A stretch of 64,000 nt of DNA. It comes from Candidatus Gastranaerophilales bacterium (GTDB lineage: Bacteria; Cyanobacteriota; Vampirovibrionia; Gastranaerophilales; Gastranaerophilaceae). Shown piece after piece: positions 37,942-46,206 of the stretch. The stretch spans positions 62,001 to 126,000 of the forward strand of contig JAFTXY010000012.1 in NCBI GenBank assembly GCA_017461425.1, written 5' to 3'. Made by a program: the position numbers and the translations under genes. The first letter of the stretch is position 1. Each line of letters starts with the position of its first letter. Under the pieces are notes generated by a model, which saw only the letters and a program-made list of their open reading frames with translations, ran no database searches and had not been told where the DNA came from.

Positions 37942-38556
37942 CTATTTTTCTTCAGTTGCAAAAAATCTTTTTGATTCAACAATCACAGGCAATCCTCTTA
38001 AAACACAAAATGCTACTGAGATAATTGTACAAATTATACCAATTTTTAGTAATAATGCCTTGCAATTATAATCTATCGGCATATTGCCAGCAATTAAGAA
38101 AAAGAATGCTACTGCTTTGCAAACTGCATATGTAAAACGGCAGAAATTAGATGCAACGATGAATTTCGCAATTTTACCTTGCATCATTGTTTTTGCACCA
38201 AATGCGGTATAGCCTTGCTCAAATGCTAAAGTTCTAAGAGAATCAGTTACAATTCCTCTAGTTAAAACGATAATCGGCACACAAACATTAACCCATCCTA
38301 GCGCACAAAATGCAATCCAAAATACATTTTCAACAATTCTATCGCCCATAATATCCAATAAAGAGCCTAATTTAGATGAAATATTTAATTTTCTTGCAAC
38401 AAATCCATCTAAACCATCAAACCACATTAAAATTGCAGTTAAAAATAGTGCGATTTGATATGAATATTGACATTCTTTGCAATACAATAAACCTACTACA
38501 ATAAAAACAAAAAATATACGAGTCAATGTTATGATATTAGCTAAATTCTTTTTCAT
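37942..38556 (-). CDS. CDP-alcohol phosphatidyltransferase (PgsA-like)
   Basis: The 204-residue integral membrane protein contains the CDP-alcohol phosphotransferase signature DGLDGFVARKLNISSKLGS then LLDIMGDR, which holds all the metal-binding aspartates. Multiple hydrophobic helices surround it (IFFVFIVVGLLYC, CVPIIVLTRGIV, FFLIAGN, IGIICTIISVAFCVL). It transfers a phosphatidyl group to an alcohol such as glycerol 3-phosphate or inositol phosphate; PgsA is likeliest but the acceptor is not certain. It is 3 bases downstream of lpxB, in the same operon. Confidence 0.87.
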   Translation of the reverse strand: MKKNLANIITLTRIFFVFIVVGLLYCKECQYSYQIALFLTAILMWFDGLDGFVARKLNISSKLGSLLDIMGDRIVENVFWIAFCALGWVNVCVPIIVLTRGIVTDSLRTLAFEQGYTAFGAKTMMQGKIAKFIVASNFCRFTYAVCKAVAFFFLIAGNMPIDYNCKALLLKIGIICTIISVAFCVLRGLPVIVESKRFFATEEK

Positions 38557-38559
38557 TAT

Positions 38560-39672
38560 TTAACCTCCGATTAATTCTTTTTTGATTATATTTGCAACAA
38601 CTTCAACACAATGAGTTGTTCCTAATAAATTCTTTACTTCAAGACAACCTTGTTTAATATAGTTTACCTTATCGGGATTGTCTAATATTTCATTAATGCA
38701 ATTTGATATATTTTTTGGTGTCGCATCATACATTAAAAATTCATCAATGTAATCTTTTTTAGTGATTATATTGACTAAACATGCTTTTTTAATATTTCTA
38801 ACTAATAAATATCCCAAATAAAATATAAATGGTCCACGATATGCAATAAGCATTGGCGTATTATACATTGCAGCTTCTAGCGCAACTGTTCCGGAAGCAA
38901 GTATTAAAGCATCACTATATGCCAATAACTCATGATTTTCATTTTTGATTTTTTTATATGGTGCATCAAAAGCATCATCTTTCAAACTATTAGCATGTGA
39001 AAACACAAATTGAACATCATTTCTTGTTTTTTCAATTAACTTAACTGCTTGAATGAAAATATTTAATAAAAACTTAATCTCAAATATTCTCGAGCCAGGA
39101 AAAATTCCAATCAATTTTTTATTTAAATCAAGCCCGTGTCTATTAAAAAATTCTTCCTTGTTGTTGCATTCAGGCAATTCAGAAACTATTGGATGACCAA
39201 CAAATTCTGATTTAATTCCTTCGTTATCATAAAATTCTTTTTCAAATGGAAATATTGTTAAAACTTTATCTACATTTTTCTTTATGGTTTTTAATCTATG
39301 CTTTCTAGATGCCCAAATTTGCGGCGGAATAAAATAAAATGTTTTTATACCGGCTTTTTTTAGATGTTTAGAAATTTGTAGATTAAAAGCGCCATAATCA
39401 ACCAATAAAACCAAATCTGGCTTAAATTCATTTTTAAGATATTTAACTATATCTAAACCTAAAACTAAATGTTGATAAATGGTTTTAGGGGTCAAACCCA
39501 TTTTTCCCATATTTTCATGGTTTCTAAATAGTTTAACGCCTTCTTTTTCAAGATTAGATTCGCCAACGCCTTCTATAACAACATCAGGGCAAATTTTTTT
39601 TAACTCCCTAACGACTCCTGATGCGTGCTTATCTCCTGAATATTCACCAGTAATTATAAAAACTTTTTTCAT
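38560..39672 (-). CDS. lpxB: Lipid-A-disaccharide synthase
   Basis: The 370-residue GT19 enzyme joins UDP-diacylglucosamine and lipid X to make the lipid A disaccharide. It begins with the family motif FIITGEYSGDKHAS, continues with GVGESNLEKEGVK, the DYGAFNLQISKHLKK segment, YFIPPQIWASRKHR, FVGHPIV and LIGIFPGSRIFEIKFLL, and ends with ASGTVALEAAMYNTPMLIAY. It shares one base with the end of lpxI, its direct upstream enzyme in the pathway. Confidence 0.96.
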   Translation of the reverse strand: MKKVFIITGEYSGDKHASGVVRELKKICPDVVIEGVGESNLEKEGVKLFRNHENMGKMGLTPKTIYQHLVLGLDIVKYLKNEFKPDLVLLVDYGAFNLQISKHLKKAGIKTFYFIPPQIWASRKHRLKTIKKNVDKVLTIFPFEKEFYDNEGIKSEFVGHPIVSELPECNNKEEFFNRHGLDLNKKLIGIFPGSRIFEIKFLLNIFIQAVKLIEKTRNDVQFVFSHANSLKDDAFDAPYKKIKNENHELLAYSDALILASGTVALEAAMYNTPMLIAYRGPFIFYLGYLLVRNIKKACLVNIITKKDYIDEFLMYDATPKNISNCINEILDNPDKVNYIKQGCLEVKNLLGTTHCVEVVANIIKKELIGG

Positions 39673-40493
39673 TATATTGCCACAATTATCATATTATGTT
39701 TATTTGCATAATCAACCATTTTATCTTGGTCAACAATAATTGTTTCGCCGCTTTCCAAGGCTAAAACATTTGCACCATATTTTTTCATGGTTCTGATTGT
39801 TCTTAATCCAACAGCTGGAATATCAAATCTCTTGTCTTGATGAGGTTTTGACACTTTAACAACTATTGCATTTTTTCTTCTAGCTAACTTTCCGCCACGT
39901 TTGATACATCTATCAGTACCTTCAATGGCTTCGATAGCCATAATCATTCTATCTTTCATAACAACAGATTGGCCAATATCCAATCCACCCATTTGTTTTG
40001 CGATATTAAAGCCGTAATTTATAATGTCAGTTTGTGCGTCTGATGGTCTATTTTTAGTCAAGACACCTTTTTGAACCATTAAATTTTTAATAAAAATAGT
40101 TTGATCAAGTATTGTAATACCAATTTCTTCCATTAATGAAATGATTTTAAGCATAATTGCATCATCATTTAATTTTCTTAATTCTTTTAAGGCTGCGATT
40201 GCAGATTTTTCAAGTTTTGGACGTTTAACAAGCATTGTCTTAGAAACTTTTCCAAGAAAAGTAAGCTGTTTTATTCCTTCGTCTTTTAAGAATTTGCGTA
40301 TAGAATCAACTTGGCCAGGGCCATATGAAACTACTTTTGTACAATATTTTTTTAATTCTTTATAATTATCTGATGATAATGACACGCATATAACTTCAAA
40401 CCCATTTTGCTTGGCGCTTTTTGCCATTTGAACTGGTAAATTACCATCGCCAGCAACAAGACATTGTATATGCTCTAATACAAGATTACTCAT
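39672..40493 (-). CDS. lpxI: UDP-2,3-diacylglucosamine diphosphatase LpxI
   Basis: The 273-residue protein belongs to the LpxI (DUF1009) family, which hydrolyses UDP-2,3-diacylglucosamine to lipid X where LpxH is missing. It carries LVAGDGNLPVQMAKSAKQNG at the N terminus, the LTFLGKVSKTMLVKRPKLE stretch, KNLMVQKGVLTKNRPSDAQ, and a C-terminal domain with GQSVVMKDRMIMAIEAIEGTD and KPHQDKRFDIPAVGLRTI. It abuts the LptA-like gene and overlaps lpxB by one base. Confidence 0.95.
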   Translation of the reverse strand: MSNLVLEHIQCLVAGDGNLPVQMAKSAKQNGFEVICVSLSSDNYKELKKYCTKVVSYGPGQVDSIRKFLKDEGIKQLTFLGKVSKTMLVKRPKLEKSAIAALKELRKLNDDAIMLKIISLMEEIGITILDQTIFIKNLMVQKGVLTKNRPSDAQTDIINYGFNIAKQMGGLDIGQSVVMKDRMIMAIEAIEGTDRCIKRGGKLARRKNAIVVKVSKPHQDKRFDIPAVGLRTIRTMKKYGANVLALESGETIIVDQDKMVDYANKHNMIIVAI

Positions 40494-41480
40494 TTATAAA
40501 CTAAACTCCATTTTATTATCTTTTTTAGTGGTTGAATTTTGTTCAATATTTGTTTTTACATTTCCAATTGCTTCAAATGTTTTAGGCTGCATTGTTATTG
40601 TGATTTTATCAGCTTCAACGCTATTAACATTTTTTTGGACAATTTTTGATCTGCCTATAAAATAAATTTTTTCGGGTTTATTTGTTTTTGGATTAATATG
40701 CATAATTGCTTTTGGGCCATCGGCAACATAATCTGAATATTTAACATTTACATTTCCTGATGCAATAATTGTGTTTCCAAGACGATTATATTGTTGATTT
40801 CTTGCATTAATTATGACCCTATCACCATTTTCAAAAGTAACATCAGACATTGTATTACCACTAACGATAATATCTTGTCTTAATTTTGAATACTGTATAT
40901 TATCACCTTTTATTATGCTTTTATCTTGTTTTATAGTAGCTCTTGAAGACAATTTTATATTATGAACATCACCTTTTTTATCTAGCAAGGCATAAGCATT
41001 ATCTGATGTTGCAACCATATCTTCATAATTTATTATGACACTTCCTGTAGCTTTCATAAGATTTGTATTAGTGTCATATTCTTGTGTGTCTGCTGTAATA
41101 ACAATTACAGGCTTTTTATCTTGCAACACATTTGTTTGAGCGTTACCTTGTGCTGTAATTATTTTTTTAATCAAAGAAACCTTGATTATATCAGCTTTTA
41201 CTTCGTGTTTTTTATTGTCTTTTATTTGATTTGCATAAGGTTTATCAAAAAATGTTGCCAAAGATGGTTTTTTAGTTTCGGGTTCTAAATCTAAATCAGC
41301 TCTTGGCGATTGAACTACAACGTCGCCAATTTGAACTTTAACATCACCAGAAAAATAGCCTTTATTTTTATCTAATTCAATTTCTTGTTTTTTTGATTCA
41401 ATAGTAATTGCAAATACACTTCCCATTAAAAGAAGAGTAGATAATATTAATAAAATTTTTAATTTATTTTTTTTCATCAT
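40494..41480 (-). CDS. LptA/OstA-like LPS transport protein
   Basis: The 328-residue protein has a Sec signal (KNKLKILLILSTLLLMGSVFA) and then OstA/LptA-type beta-jellyroll repeats: YFSGDVKVQIGDVVVQSPRADL, ITAQGNAQTNV, NLMKATGSVIINYEDMVATS, IIKGDNIQYSKLRQDIIVSG, NTIIASGNVNVKYSDYVADG. It is about twice the length of E. coli LptA, consistent with a longer bridge across the periplasm or fused repeats. It should carry LPS from the LptC-like protein towards LptD. It is second in the operon, 18 bases after the LptC-like gene. Confidence 0.85.
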   Translation of the reverse strand: MMKKNKLKILLILSTLLLMGSVFAITIESKKQEIELDKNKGYFSGDVKVQIGDVVVQSPRADLDLEPETKKPSLATFFDKPYANQIKDNKKHEVKADIIKVSLIKKIITAQGNAQTNVLQDKKPVIVITADTQEYDTNTNLMKATGSVIINYEDMVATSDNAYALLDKKGDVHNIKLSSRATIKQDKSIIKGDNIQYSKLRQDIIVSGNTMSDVTFENGDRVIINARNQQYNRLGNTIIASGNVNVKYSDYVADGPKAIMHINPKTNKPEKIYFIGRSKIVQKNVNSVEADKITITMQPKTFEAIGNVKTNIEQNSTTKKDNKMEFSL

Positions 41481-41498
41481 GATTAATCTAACACAAAA

Positions 41499-42089
41499 TT
41501 ATAAACCTGTATATTTTTTCTTAGCTTCATCATCGGCAAATAGTTGTGTTTTAGTATTGCCAATGACTTTAAAGTTTGTTAAATCTGAATTAAAAATAGC
41601 TTTTTTTGATTTAGTAATTATTTTTTTATCTTGAATAAATTGAACATTACCATTTGCTAAAATATCCATATCTTGACCTTGCCAAATTAATTCGTCTGCA
41701 TATAGTTGAGAACCATCTTTTCCGACAAATAAATTATCACCATTTAATCTAACTTGCTTTGATTTTTCATCATATGTGCCTTTGTTTGATTTAAAACTAA
41801 CAACAACATTTTCTTGTTTGTCATAAAAATTTCCAATAATATCATTCAATAAAACACTATTGTGTTGAGAATTATATTCGCCAGATTTTGCGTAAAATTC
41901 CCAATATTTTTTTTCATTTTGGGTTTCTGTAACAATAATATTTTTAACAATAGCTTTTTGGTTTCTCATAGAGCCATCTTTGCTATTTTTTCTAACAGTT
42001 CTTGTTATAAACCAAGCCCAAATTAGACCCCAAGCTATAAGAAACAGTAATACACTAGCTAATATTTTAATAAATAATTTCTTATTCAT
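41499..42089 (-). CDS. LptC-like LPS export protein
   Basis: The 196-residue protein has one N-terminal membrane anchor (FIKILASVLLFLIAWGLIWAW) and an LptC-type periplasmic domain: ETQNEKKYWEFYAKSGEYN, a SVLLNDIIGNFYDK strand, and VSFKSNKGTYDEKSKQVRLN, followed by LFVGKDGSQLYADELIWQG and NGNVQFIQDKKIITKSKKA. These strands resemble LptA and match the LptC/YrbK pattern. It is the first gene of the leftward LPS operon. The LptBFG ABC transporter is not in the window. Confidence 0.85.
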   Translation of the reverse strand: MNKKLFIKILASVLLFLIAWGLIWAWFITRTVRKNSKDGSMRNQKAIVKNIIVTETQNEKKYWEFYAKSGEYNSQHNSVLLNDIIGNFYDKQENVVVSFKSNKGTYDEKSKQVRLNGDNLFVGKDGSQLYADELIWQGQDMDILANGNVQFIQDKKIITKSKKAIFNSDLTNFKVIGNTKTQLFADDEAKKKYTGL

Positions 42090-42138
42090 ACTGAAATATT
42101 AGCATAAACAAATATAAAATAGCTAATATGTAAATTAA

Positions 42139-43920
42139 TTATCTATGTAAACCTGAATTCATAACCAATACTTGGTATTCAGACTCTTTATCATCGGTTG
42201 CAAGATAATAATTGCCGGTTGATTTGATAACTTTTAGATCAACAAACATATCTGGGAAAATTTTATTCAAATTATATTTTCCATCTGGATAATTATCAAA
42301 AATAGATTCTAAATAAATATACGCTTTTCCTGATTTAATTCCTGCATTAGGACCTACATTTATGTAAAATTTCCTAGGTTTGATTTTTATTGTTTTTCCT
42401 GCTCTAACTGGATTTTTAGTTACAGTTGAACCTAAAACAGTTTCTTTTTCAAATTCTTCAGGTGATTTTAATGGTTTTACATATGTTCCATTAGTTGAAC
42501 CAACATCACGTATATAATATTTATCATTTAACTTAATTGCTGATAGATGATAATTTGATACTTCGGGATTAGATATAATAACATCATTATCTTTAGCTCT
42601 GCCTAAATGATAAATTCCATTAGGTTTGTCTATTAAATAATCATTAATATCAAATTTTGTTTTGCAAATATTTATCGTAGCATCGGAGCCAACTGAATAC
42701 CAAGCGCCGTCTTTTTCAATATGTCTTGGATAATCATAAGATAATTTATCAAATAAAATTCCATGCTTATTAAATAGTAATTTAATCATAGATACCTTTG
42801 ATGGGTCAAAGCGAAAAAATGGGTCATCTTCATGTGTCATATCATTTGCAAGATATCTATCATCACCTCGATTAGCGTCATACAAGGCATATCGATATAA
42901 TTTATCATCATCATAATTGTTTAAATCAACAATTACATCTCTATCACGACCAGATTTATATTCATATCTATAAAATATCCTACCGCTAGTACCAAGACAT
43001 CTATCTCCTTTTATGTTTGAATTTAAGATGCATAGATTGTTATTTCTTAAAATATAATCAATTTCTGCAGCAATAATCTTTGCATCTTTTTCAGATTTAG
43101 GATAGATTGTCATCGCTTTGCCTTTTTGCTTTTCACTTTGATTAAGTGCGCTAAAAGAAGCGGCAGATCGACATGTTTTAAAAATAGCATTTTTTTGTAT
43201 TAGATAATCACCCACACAATTAGTTACTTTTTTCCAATCTTGAATAGAATCAGCATATATATGCAATTTCCAAGCACATTTCGTTAAATCTTCGGGGCTA
43301 ATTGATTCCCAATAAGAATCAATATCATGTCTAAATTTATATTCAGAGGAAACTCTAAATTGATTTAGCCAATTTTTAGATGAATTTGTATTGTTTCTTT
43401 GATCAGGAAAATTTGATAATGTCGGAATGGGATTTTCTTGAGTTATTTCTATTGGTTGTACGTAAATTCCATCTGTACTTCCCAAATCTTGTATATAATA
43501 TTTCCCTTTTTCCTTAACAACTGTTACATGCTTATCTTCTGCGGTTTTATCATGCAAAAATATATCAGCTTCGAAAGAATTACCTAATGTATAGATACCA
43601 TCTTTATATTCTTCCATTAATTCGCTTAATCTATAGACGACTTTTCCTATTTTTACATATGAATCATCGCCCAAATTATACATTCTTGTATCAGCAAATA
43701 TTTTGGTTGTTTTATTGCATGGTAGTACTCCTTTTGCTAATTTAAAATTCTTTGTTAAAACAGAATTTGTATGATTAAAAAAAGGAAATGATATGCCCAT
43801 AAATTCAACTTGTCGATTAATATTTGAATTATCAACAGAATTTGAAGCACATTCTGATTTATATGCGCTTTGTTTGTTTTTATAAGCAAAGGTATTTGTG
43901 TTAATGCGATTAATTTTCAT
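42139..43920 (-). CDS. Two FHA domains flanking a phosphothreonine-lyase-like (OspF/LanKC N-terminal) domain
   Basis: Numbering from the preferred start (593 residues). The N-terminus is polar (INRINTNTFAYKNKQ...VEFMGIS), with no signal peptide. FHA domain 1 lies around residues 105-160 (YTLGNSFEADIFLHDK, IQDLGSTDGIYV) and FHA domain 2 around 435-490 (YHLGRAKDNDVII, HLSAIKL, IRDVGSTNGTYV). Between them, CAWKLHIYADSIQDWKKV (K218, H220), IFKTCRS (K248), KGKAMTIYPKSEKDA and GRIFYRYEYKSGRDRD follow the pattern of the N-terminal lyase domain of class III/IV lanthipeptide synthetases and of OspF/SpvC phosphothreonine lyases. K-x-H and the later Lys are 30 residues apart (32 in SpvC). A longer frame opens at 43989, but the added residues look unrelated to the leader. 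Confidence 0.7.
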   Translation of the reverse strand: MKINRINTNTFAYKNKQSAYKSECASNSVDNSNINRQVEFMGISFPFFNHTNSVLTKNFKLAKGVLPCNKTTKIFADTRMYNLGDDSYVKIGKVVYRLSELMEEYKDGIYTLGNSFEADIFLHDKTAEDKHVTVVKEKGKYYIQDLGSTDGIYVQPIEITQENPIPTLSNFPDQRNNTNSSKNWLNQFRVSSEYKFRHDIDSYWESISPEDLTKCAWKLHIYADSIQDWKKVTNCVGDYLIQKNAIFKTCRSAASFSALNQSEKQKGKAMTIYPKSEKDAKIIAAEIDYILRNNNLCILNSNIKGDRCLGTSGRIFYRYEYKSGRDRDVIVDLNNYDDDKLYRYALYDANRGDDRYLANDMTHEDDPFFRFDPSKVSMIKLLFNKHGILFDKLSYDYPRHIEKDGAWYSVGSDATINICKTKFDINDYLIDKPNGIYHLGRAKDNDVIISNPEVSNYHLSAIKLNDKYYIRDVGSTNGTYVKPLKSPEEFEKETVLGSTVTKNPVRAGKTIKIKPRKFYINVGPNAGIKSGKAYIYLESIFDNYPDGKYNLNKIFPDMFVDLKVIKSTGNYYLATDDKESEYQVLVMNSGLHR

Positions 43921-44030
43921 GTGCGTTCCATCTAAGACACGTAGTACAAAACTCATAAAAAAAATAATTTGCTTTAAAATATTAAACAAAAAATTAATTA
44001 AAAAAAAGTTTTTTGTTATAGAATTTTAAT

Positions 44031-44405
44031 ATGCGCATATTAATTAAAGTATTACTTATAGCATTAATATTTATTTCATCATTGAATATAGAGGCTTTGA
44101 GTTCAGAAGTTAATGCATCTGCGCATTCTGTTGCAATTATTTCTACGTCGCAACATGGAACTAGTTTAAATTCTTCAAAAAATAATGAAGGTTTTATTGT
44201 TTCAAATCAAAGAAATAATACTCAAATAAACATTATAAGAAGAAATACAAATGACAATACGAATGCTCAAAATGAGCAAACAATTCCATTTAACACGCAA
44301 CAAATAAATTTAATCAAACATATATATTTTCAATCGTATTTTGATAAAGAACCAGAATTAGCACTTCTTCCTTTGCTTTATCAAATACAACCAAATGCAC
44401 CATAA
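44031..44405 (+). CDS. Small secreted hypothetical protein
   Basis: The 124-residue protein has a Sec signal peptide (MRILIKVLLIALIFISSLNIEALS). The mature part is asparagine/threonine/glutamine-rich (NNTQINIIRRNTNDNTNAQN) with a slightly hydrophobic C-terminal helix (ELALLPLLYQIQPNAP). No family is recognised. The -10-like TAGAAT (44019-44024) ends 6 bases before the ATG and there is no Shine-Dalgarno, so the message may be leaderless. It is divergent from the FHA protein gene and 52 bases upstream of the OadG-like gene, which has its own ribosome-binding site. Confidence 0.6.
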   Translation: MRILIKVLLIALIFISSLNIEALSSEVNASAHSVAIISTSQHGTSLNSSKNNEGFIVSNQRNNTQINIIRRNTNDNTNAQNEQTIPFNTQQINLIKHIYFQSYFDKEPELALLPLLYQIQPNAP

Positions 44406-44457
44406 CTAACTCCTGTTTTTTCAAATTAATTGTTTACATTTTAAATAGGAGAAAATA

Positions 44458-44718
44458 ATGTTTTCAGAAGTTCTGGCACAAAACTTCCAAACAGGTATTA
44501 CTATTGCTGTTATTGGAATGTTAGTGGTATTAGCATTTTTAGTGTTAATGATTGCTGTAATGAATGTCGCTAATTGTATAATTCAAGTATTAAATAAATA
44601 TTTTCCAGAAGAAATTAAGGAACAGCAAAATAAAAAGAAACAAAAAAAAGCTAGCAAAAATGATGATGAAATAGCAGTTGCAATTGCCGTAGCCCTTGCG
44701 AAAGAAAGCAGAGGTTAA
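44458..44718 (+). CDS. OadG-family small membrane subunit
   Basis: The 86-residue protein has one membrane helix (TGITIAVIGMLVVLAFLVLMIAVMN) followed by a charged cytoplasmic tail with a KKKQKKASKNDDE linker and the ending EIAVAIAVALAKESRG. This is the layout of OadG, the gamma subunit of Na+-pumping decarboxylases, whose C-terminal tail holds the complex together. No decarboxylase alpha or beta subunit gene is adjacent; a permease gene follows by overlap instead. TAGGAGAAA precedes the ATG. Confidence 0.75.
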   Translation: MFSEVLAQNFQTGITIAVIGMLVVLAFLVLMIAVMNVANCIIQVLNKYFPEEIKEQQNKKKQKKASKNDDEIAVAIAVALAKESRG

Positions 44719-44719
44719 A

Positions 44720-46048
44720 ATGGAAACATTCCTTAATTTTGTACAAAATAATAATATAGCTTTTTCGGCCGGCATATTATTATTAGCATACATATTTATA
44801 GCAACAGAAAAAATTTCAAAAGTTACAATTGCGCTAATTGGTGCAACTTTAACAATATTATTGGGATTGCTAAGCCAAGAAAAAATGGCAGGTGATGCAA
44901 TAAATCCGCTATATTTTATAAACTTTGTTGATTTTAATGTGATATTCTTATTAATTTCAATGATGCTAATTGTTTTAATTACAACTAGAAGTGGAGTATT
45001 TTCATATTTAGCAAACGAACTATTAAAACTTACCAAAGGTCATCCAATAAAGATTTTAGTTGTTTTAGGTTTGTTTACTGCTGTTGTTAGTGCATTTTTA
45101 GATAATGTAACAACAGTCATTTTGATTATGCCAATAACTTTTTCAATTGCAAAAAAATTGGAAATCAACCCAATTCCATACTTATTGACCGAAATATTTG
45201 CATCAAATATTGGTGGTACAGCAACATTAATTGGTGACCCTCCAAATATCATTATTGGCAGTATTGGTGGTTTATCTTTTCTTGATTTTATGAAAGAATT
45301 GACTCTTGTTGTTGTAATAATTCTTGCATTTGTTCTGGCTTATTTGGCATTAGTATTCAAAAAATCTTTGTATGCAAATAAAGAAAAAATGGCAGAAATA
45401 TGCAAAATTGATAATTCAAAAACAATTACTGATTTTCCTCTAATGATTAGATCGCTAATTGTTTTGTCATTAGTAATTATTGGTTTTATTACACATGATA
45501 TTACCCATATCGAAACAAGTATTATAGCAATGGCAGGTGCATCTGTTTTACTATTATTTGAAAAACCAACAGAACTACTTGAAAAAGTTGAATGGAATAC
45601 AATATTCTTCTTTATCGGCTTGTTTATTATAATAGGTGGTCTCGAAGCATCCGGTGGCATCAAATTAATGGCGGAATGGATTTTAAAAGTTACAAATAAT
45701 TCTCAAAATGCCACATCGATGCTTATTTTGTGGGCGTCAGGTATTATATCGGGAATTATAGACAATATTCCATACACTGCAACTATGGCGCCAATGATTG
45801 CACAAATTCAAAATGTAATGGGTGCACAATATGCATACCCATTATGGTGGTGCTTATCATTAGGGGCTTGTCTTGGTGGAAATATGACTATAATTGGCGC
45901 CGCTGCAAACGTTATAGTCTCCGAAAATGCCGCTAAAGAGGGTCATCCAATTACATTCTTAGGATTTATGAAATATGGGGTTGTTATAGTTTTAATTTCG
46001 TTAACTATTTCAACAGCATATATTTATCTTAAATTCTTAATAAAATAA
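44720..46048 (+). CDS. ArsB/NhaD (ion transporter superfamily) permease
   Basis: From the preferred ATG at 44720 the protein has 442 residues and about ten to twelve membrane helices. Family signatures are FSAGILLLAYIFIATEKISK near the start, SAFLDNVTTVILIMPITFS, EIFASNIGGTATLIGDPPNI, and in the second half WASGIISGIIDNIPYTATM and SLGACLGGNMTIIGAAANVI. These mark the ArsB/NhaD/P-protein group, which moves arsenite, Na+/H+ or dicarboxylates; the substrate is unknown. The ATG follows the OadG stop directly (AGAGGTTAAA as ribosome-binding site). An in-frame start at 44696 inside oadG is less likely. Confidence 0.85.
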   Translation: METFLNFVQNNNIAFSAGILLLAYIFIATEKISKVTIALIGATLTILLGLLSQEKMAGDAINPLYFINFVDFNVIFLLISMMLIVLITTRSGVFSYLANELLKLTKGHPIKILVVLGLFTAVVSAFLDNVTTVILIMPITFSIAKKLEINPIPYLLTEIFASNIGGTATLIGDPPNIIIGSIGGLSFLDFMKELTLVVVIILAFVLAYLALVFKKSLYANKEKMAEICKIDNSKTITDFPLMIRSLIVLSLVIIGFITHDITHIETSIIAMAGASVLLLFEKPTELLEKVEWNTIFFFIGLFIIIGGLEASGGIKLMAEWILKVTNNSQNATSMLILWASGIISGIIDNIPYTATMAPMIAQIQNVMGAQYAYPLWWCLSLGACLGGNMTIIGAAANVIVSENAAKEGHPITFLGFMKYGVVIVLISLTISTAYIYLKFLIK

Positions 46049-46059
46049 GGAGATTTTAA

Positions 46060-46167
46060 ATGGATAACAATAATAACGATTACTGCACAAAAGATGCAAT
46101 AAAAGCAGTTACGATATCTGCAACGTTAATTTTATTGATGTGGGGATTGTCATTTATTATCAAATAA
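46060..46167 (+). CDS. 35-residue single-pass membrane microprotein
   Basis: A short frame with a strong Shine-Dalgarno (ATAAGGAGATTTTAA, 5-6 bases before the ATG) follows the permease gene by 11 bases. It encodes MDNNNNDYCTKDAIKAV then a hydrophobic helix (TISATLILLMWGLSFIIK). It looks like a small accessory subunit of the upstream permease or OadG. Confidence rests on the ribosome-binding site, operon position and membrane pattern, since it is too short for homology calls by eye. Confidence 0.65.
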   Translation: MDNNNNDYCTKDAIKAVTISATLILLMWGLSFIIK

Positions 46168-46173
46168 TATTTT

Positions 46174-46196
46174 AAAACCGGCCTAAAGCCGGTTTT
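46174..46196. terminator. Bidirectional terminator between the permease operon and focA-like gene
   Basis: Perfect stem AAAACCGGC/GCCGGTTTT (46174-46182, 46188-46196) with a 5-base loop, and As/Ts on either side, between convergent genes. Confidence 0.88.
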
Positions 46197-46206
46197 AATT
46201 TTTAAA

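Noticed and set aside
42139-43920. Class III lanthipeptide synthetase
   Set aside because: Only the N-terminal lyase-like part is present; kinase and cyclase domains and a precursor peptide gene are absent.
43921-43989. Longer start (43989) for the FHA protein as a signal peptide
   Set aside because: The added 23 residues are hydrophobic but end in a polar, charged run without a cleavage site, and the downstream MKINRIN start matches the leader style of other genes.
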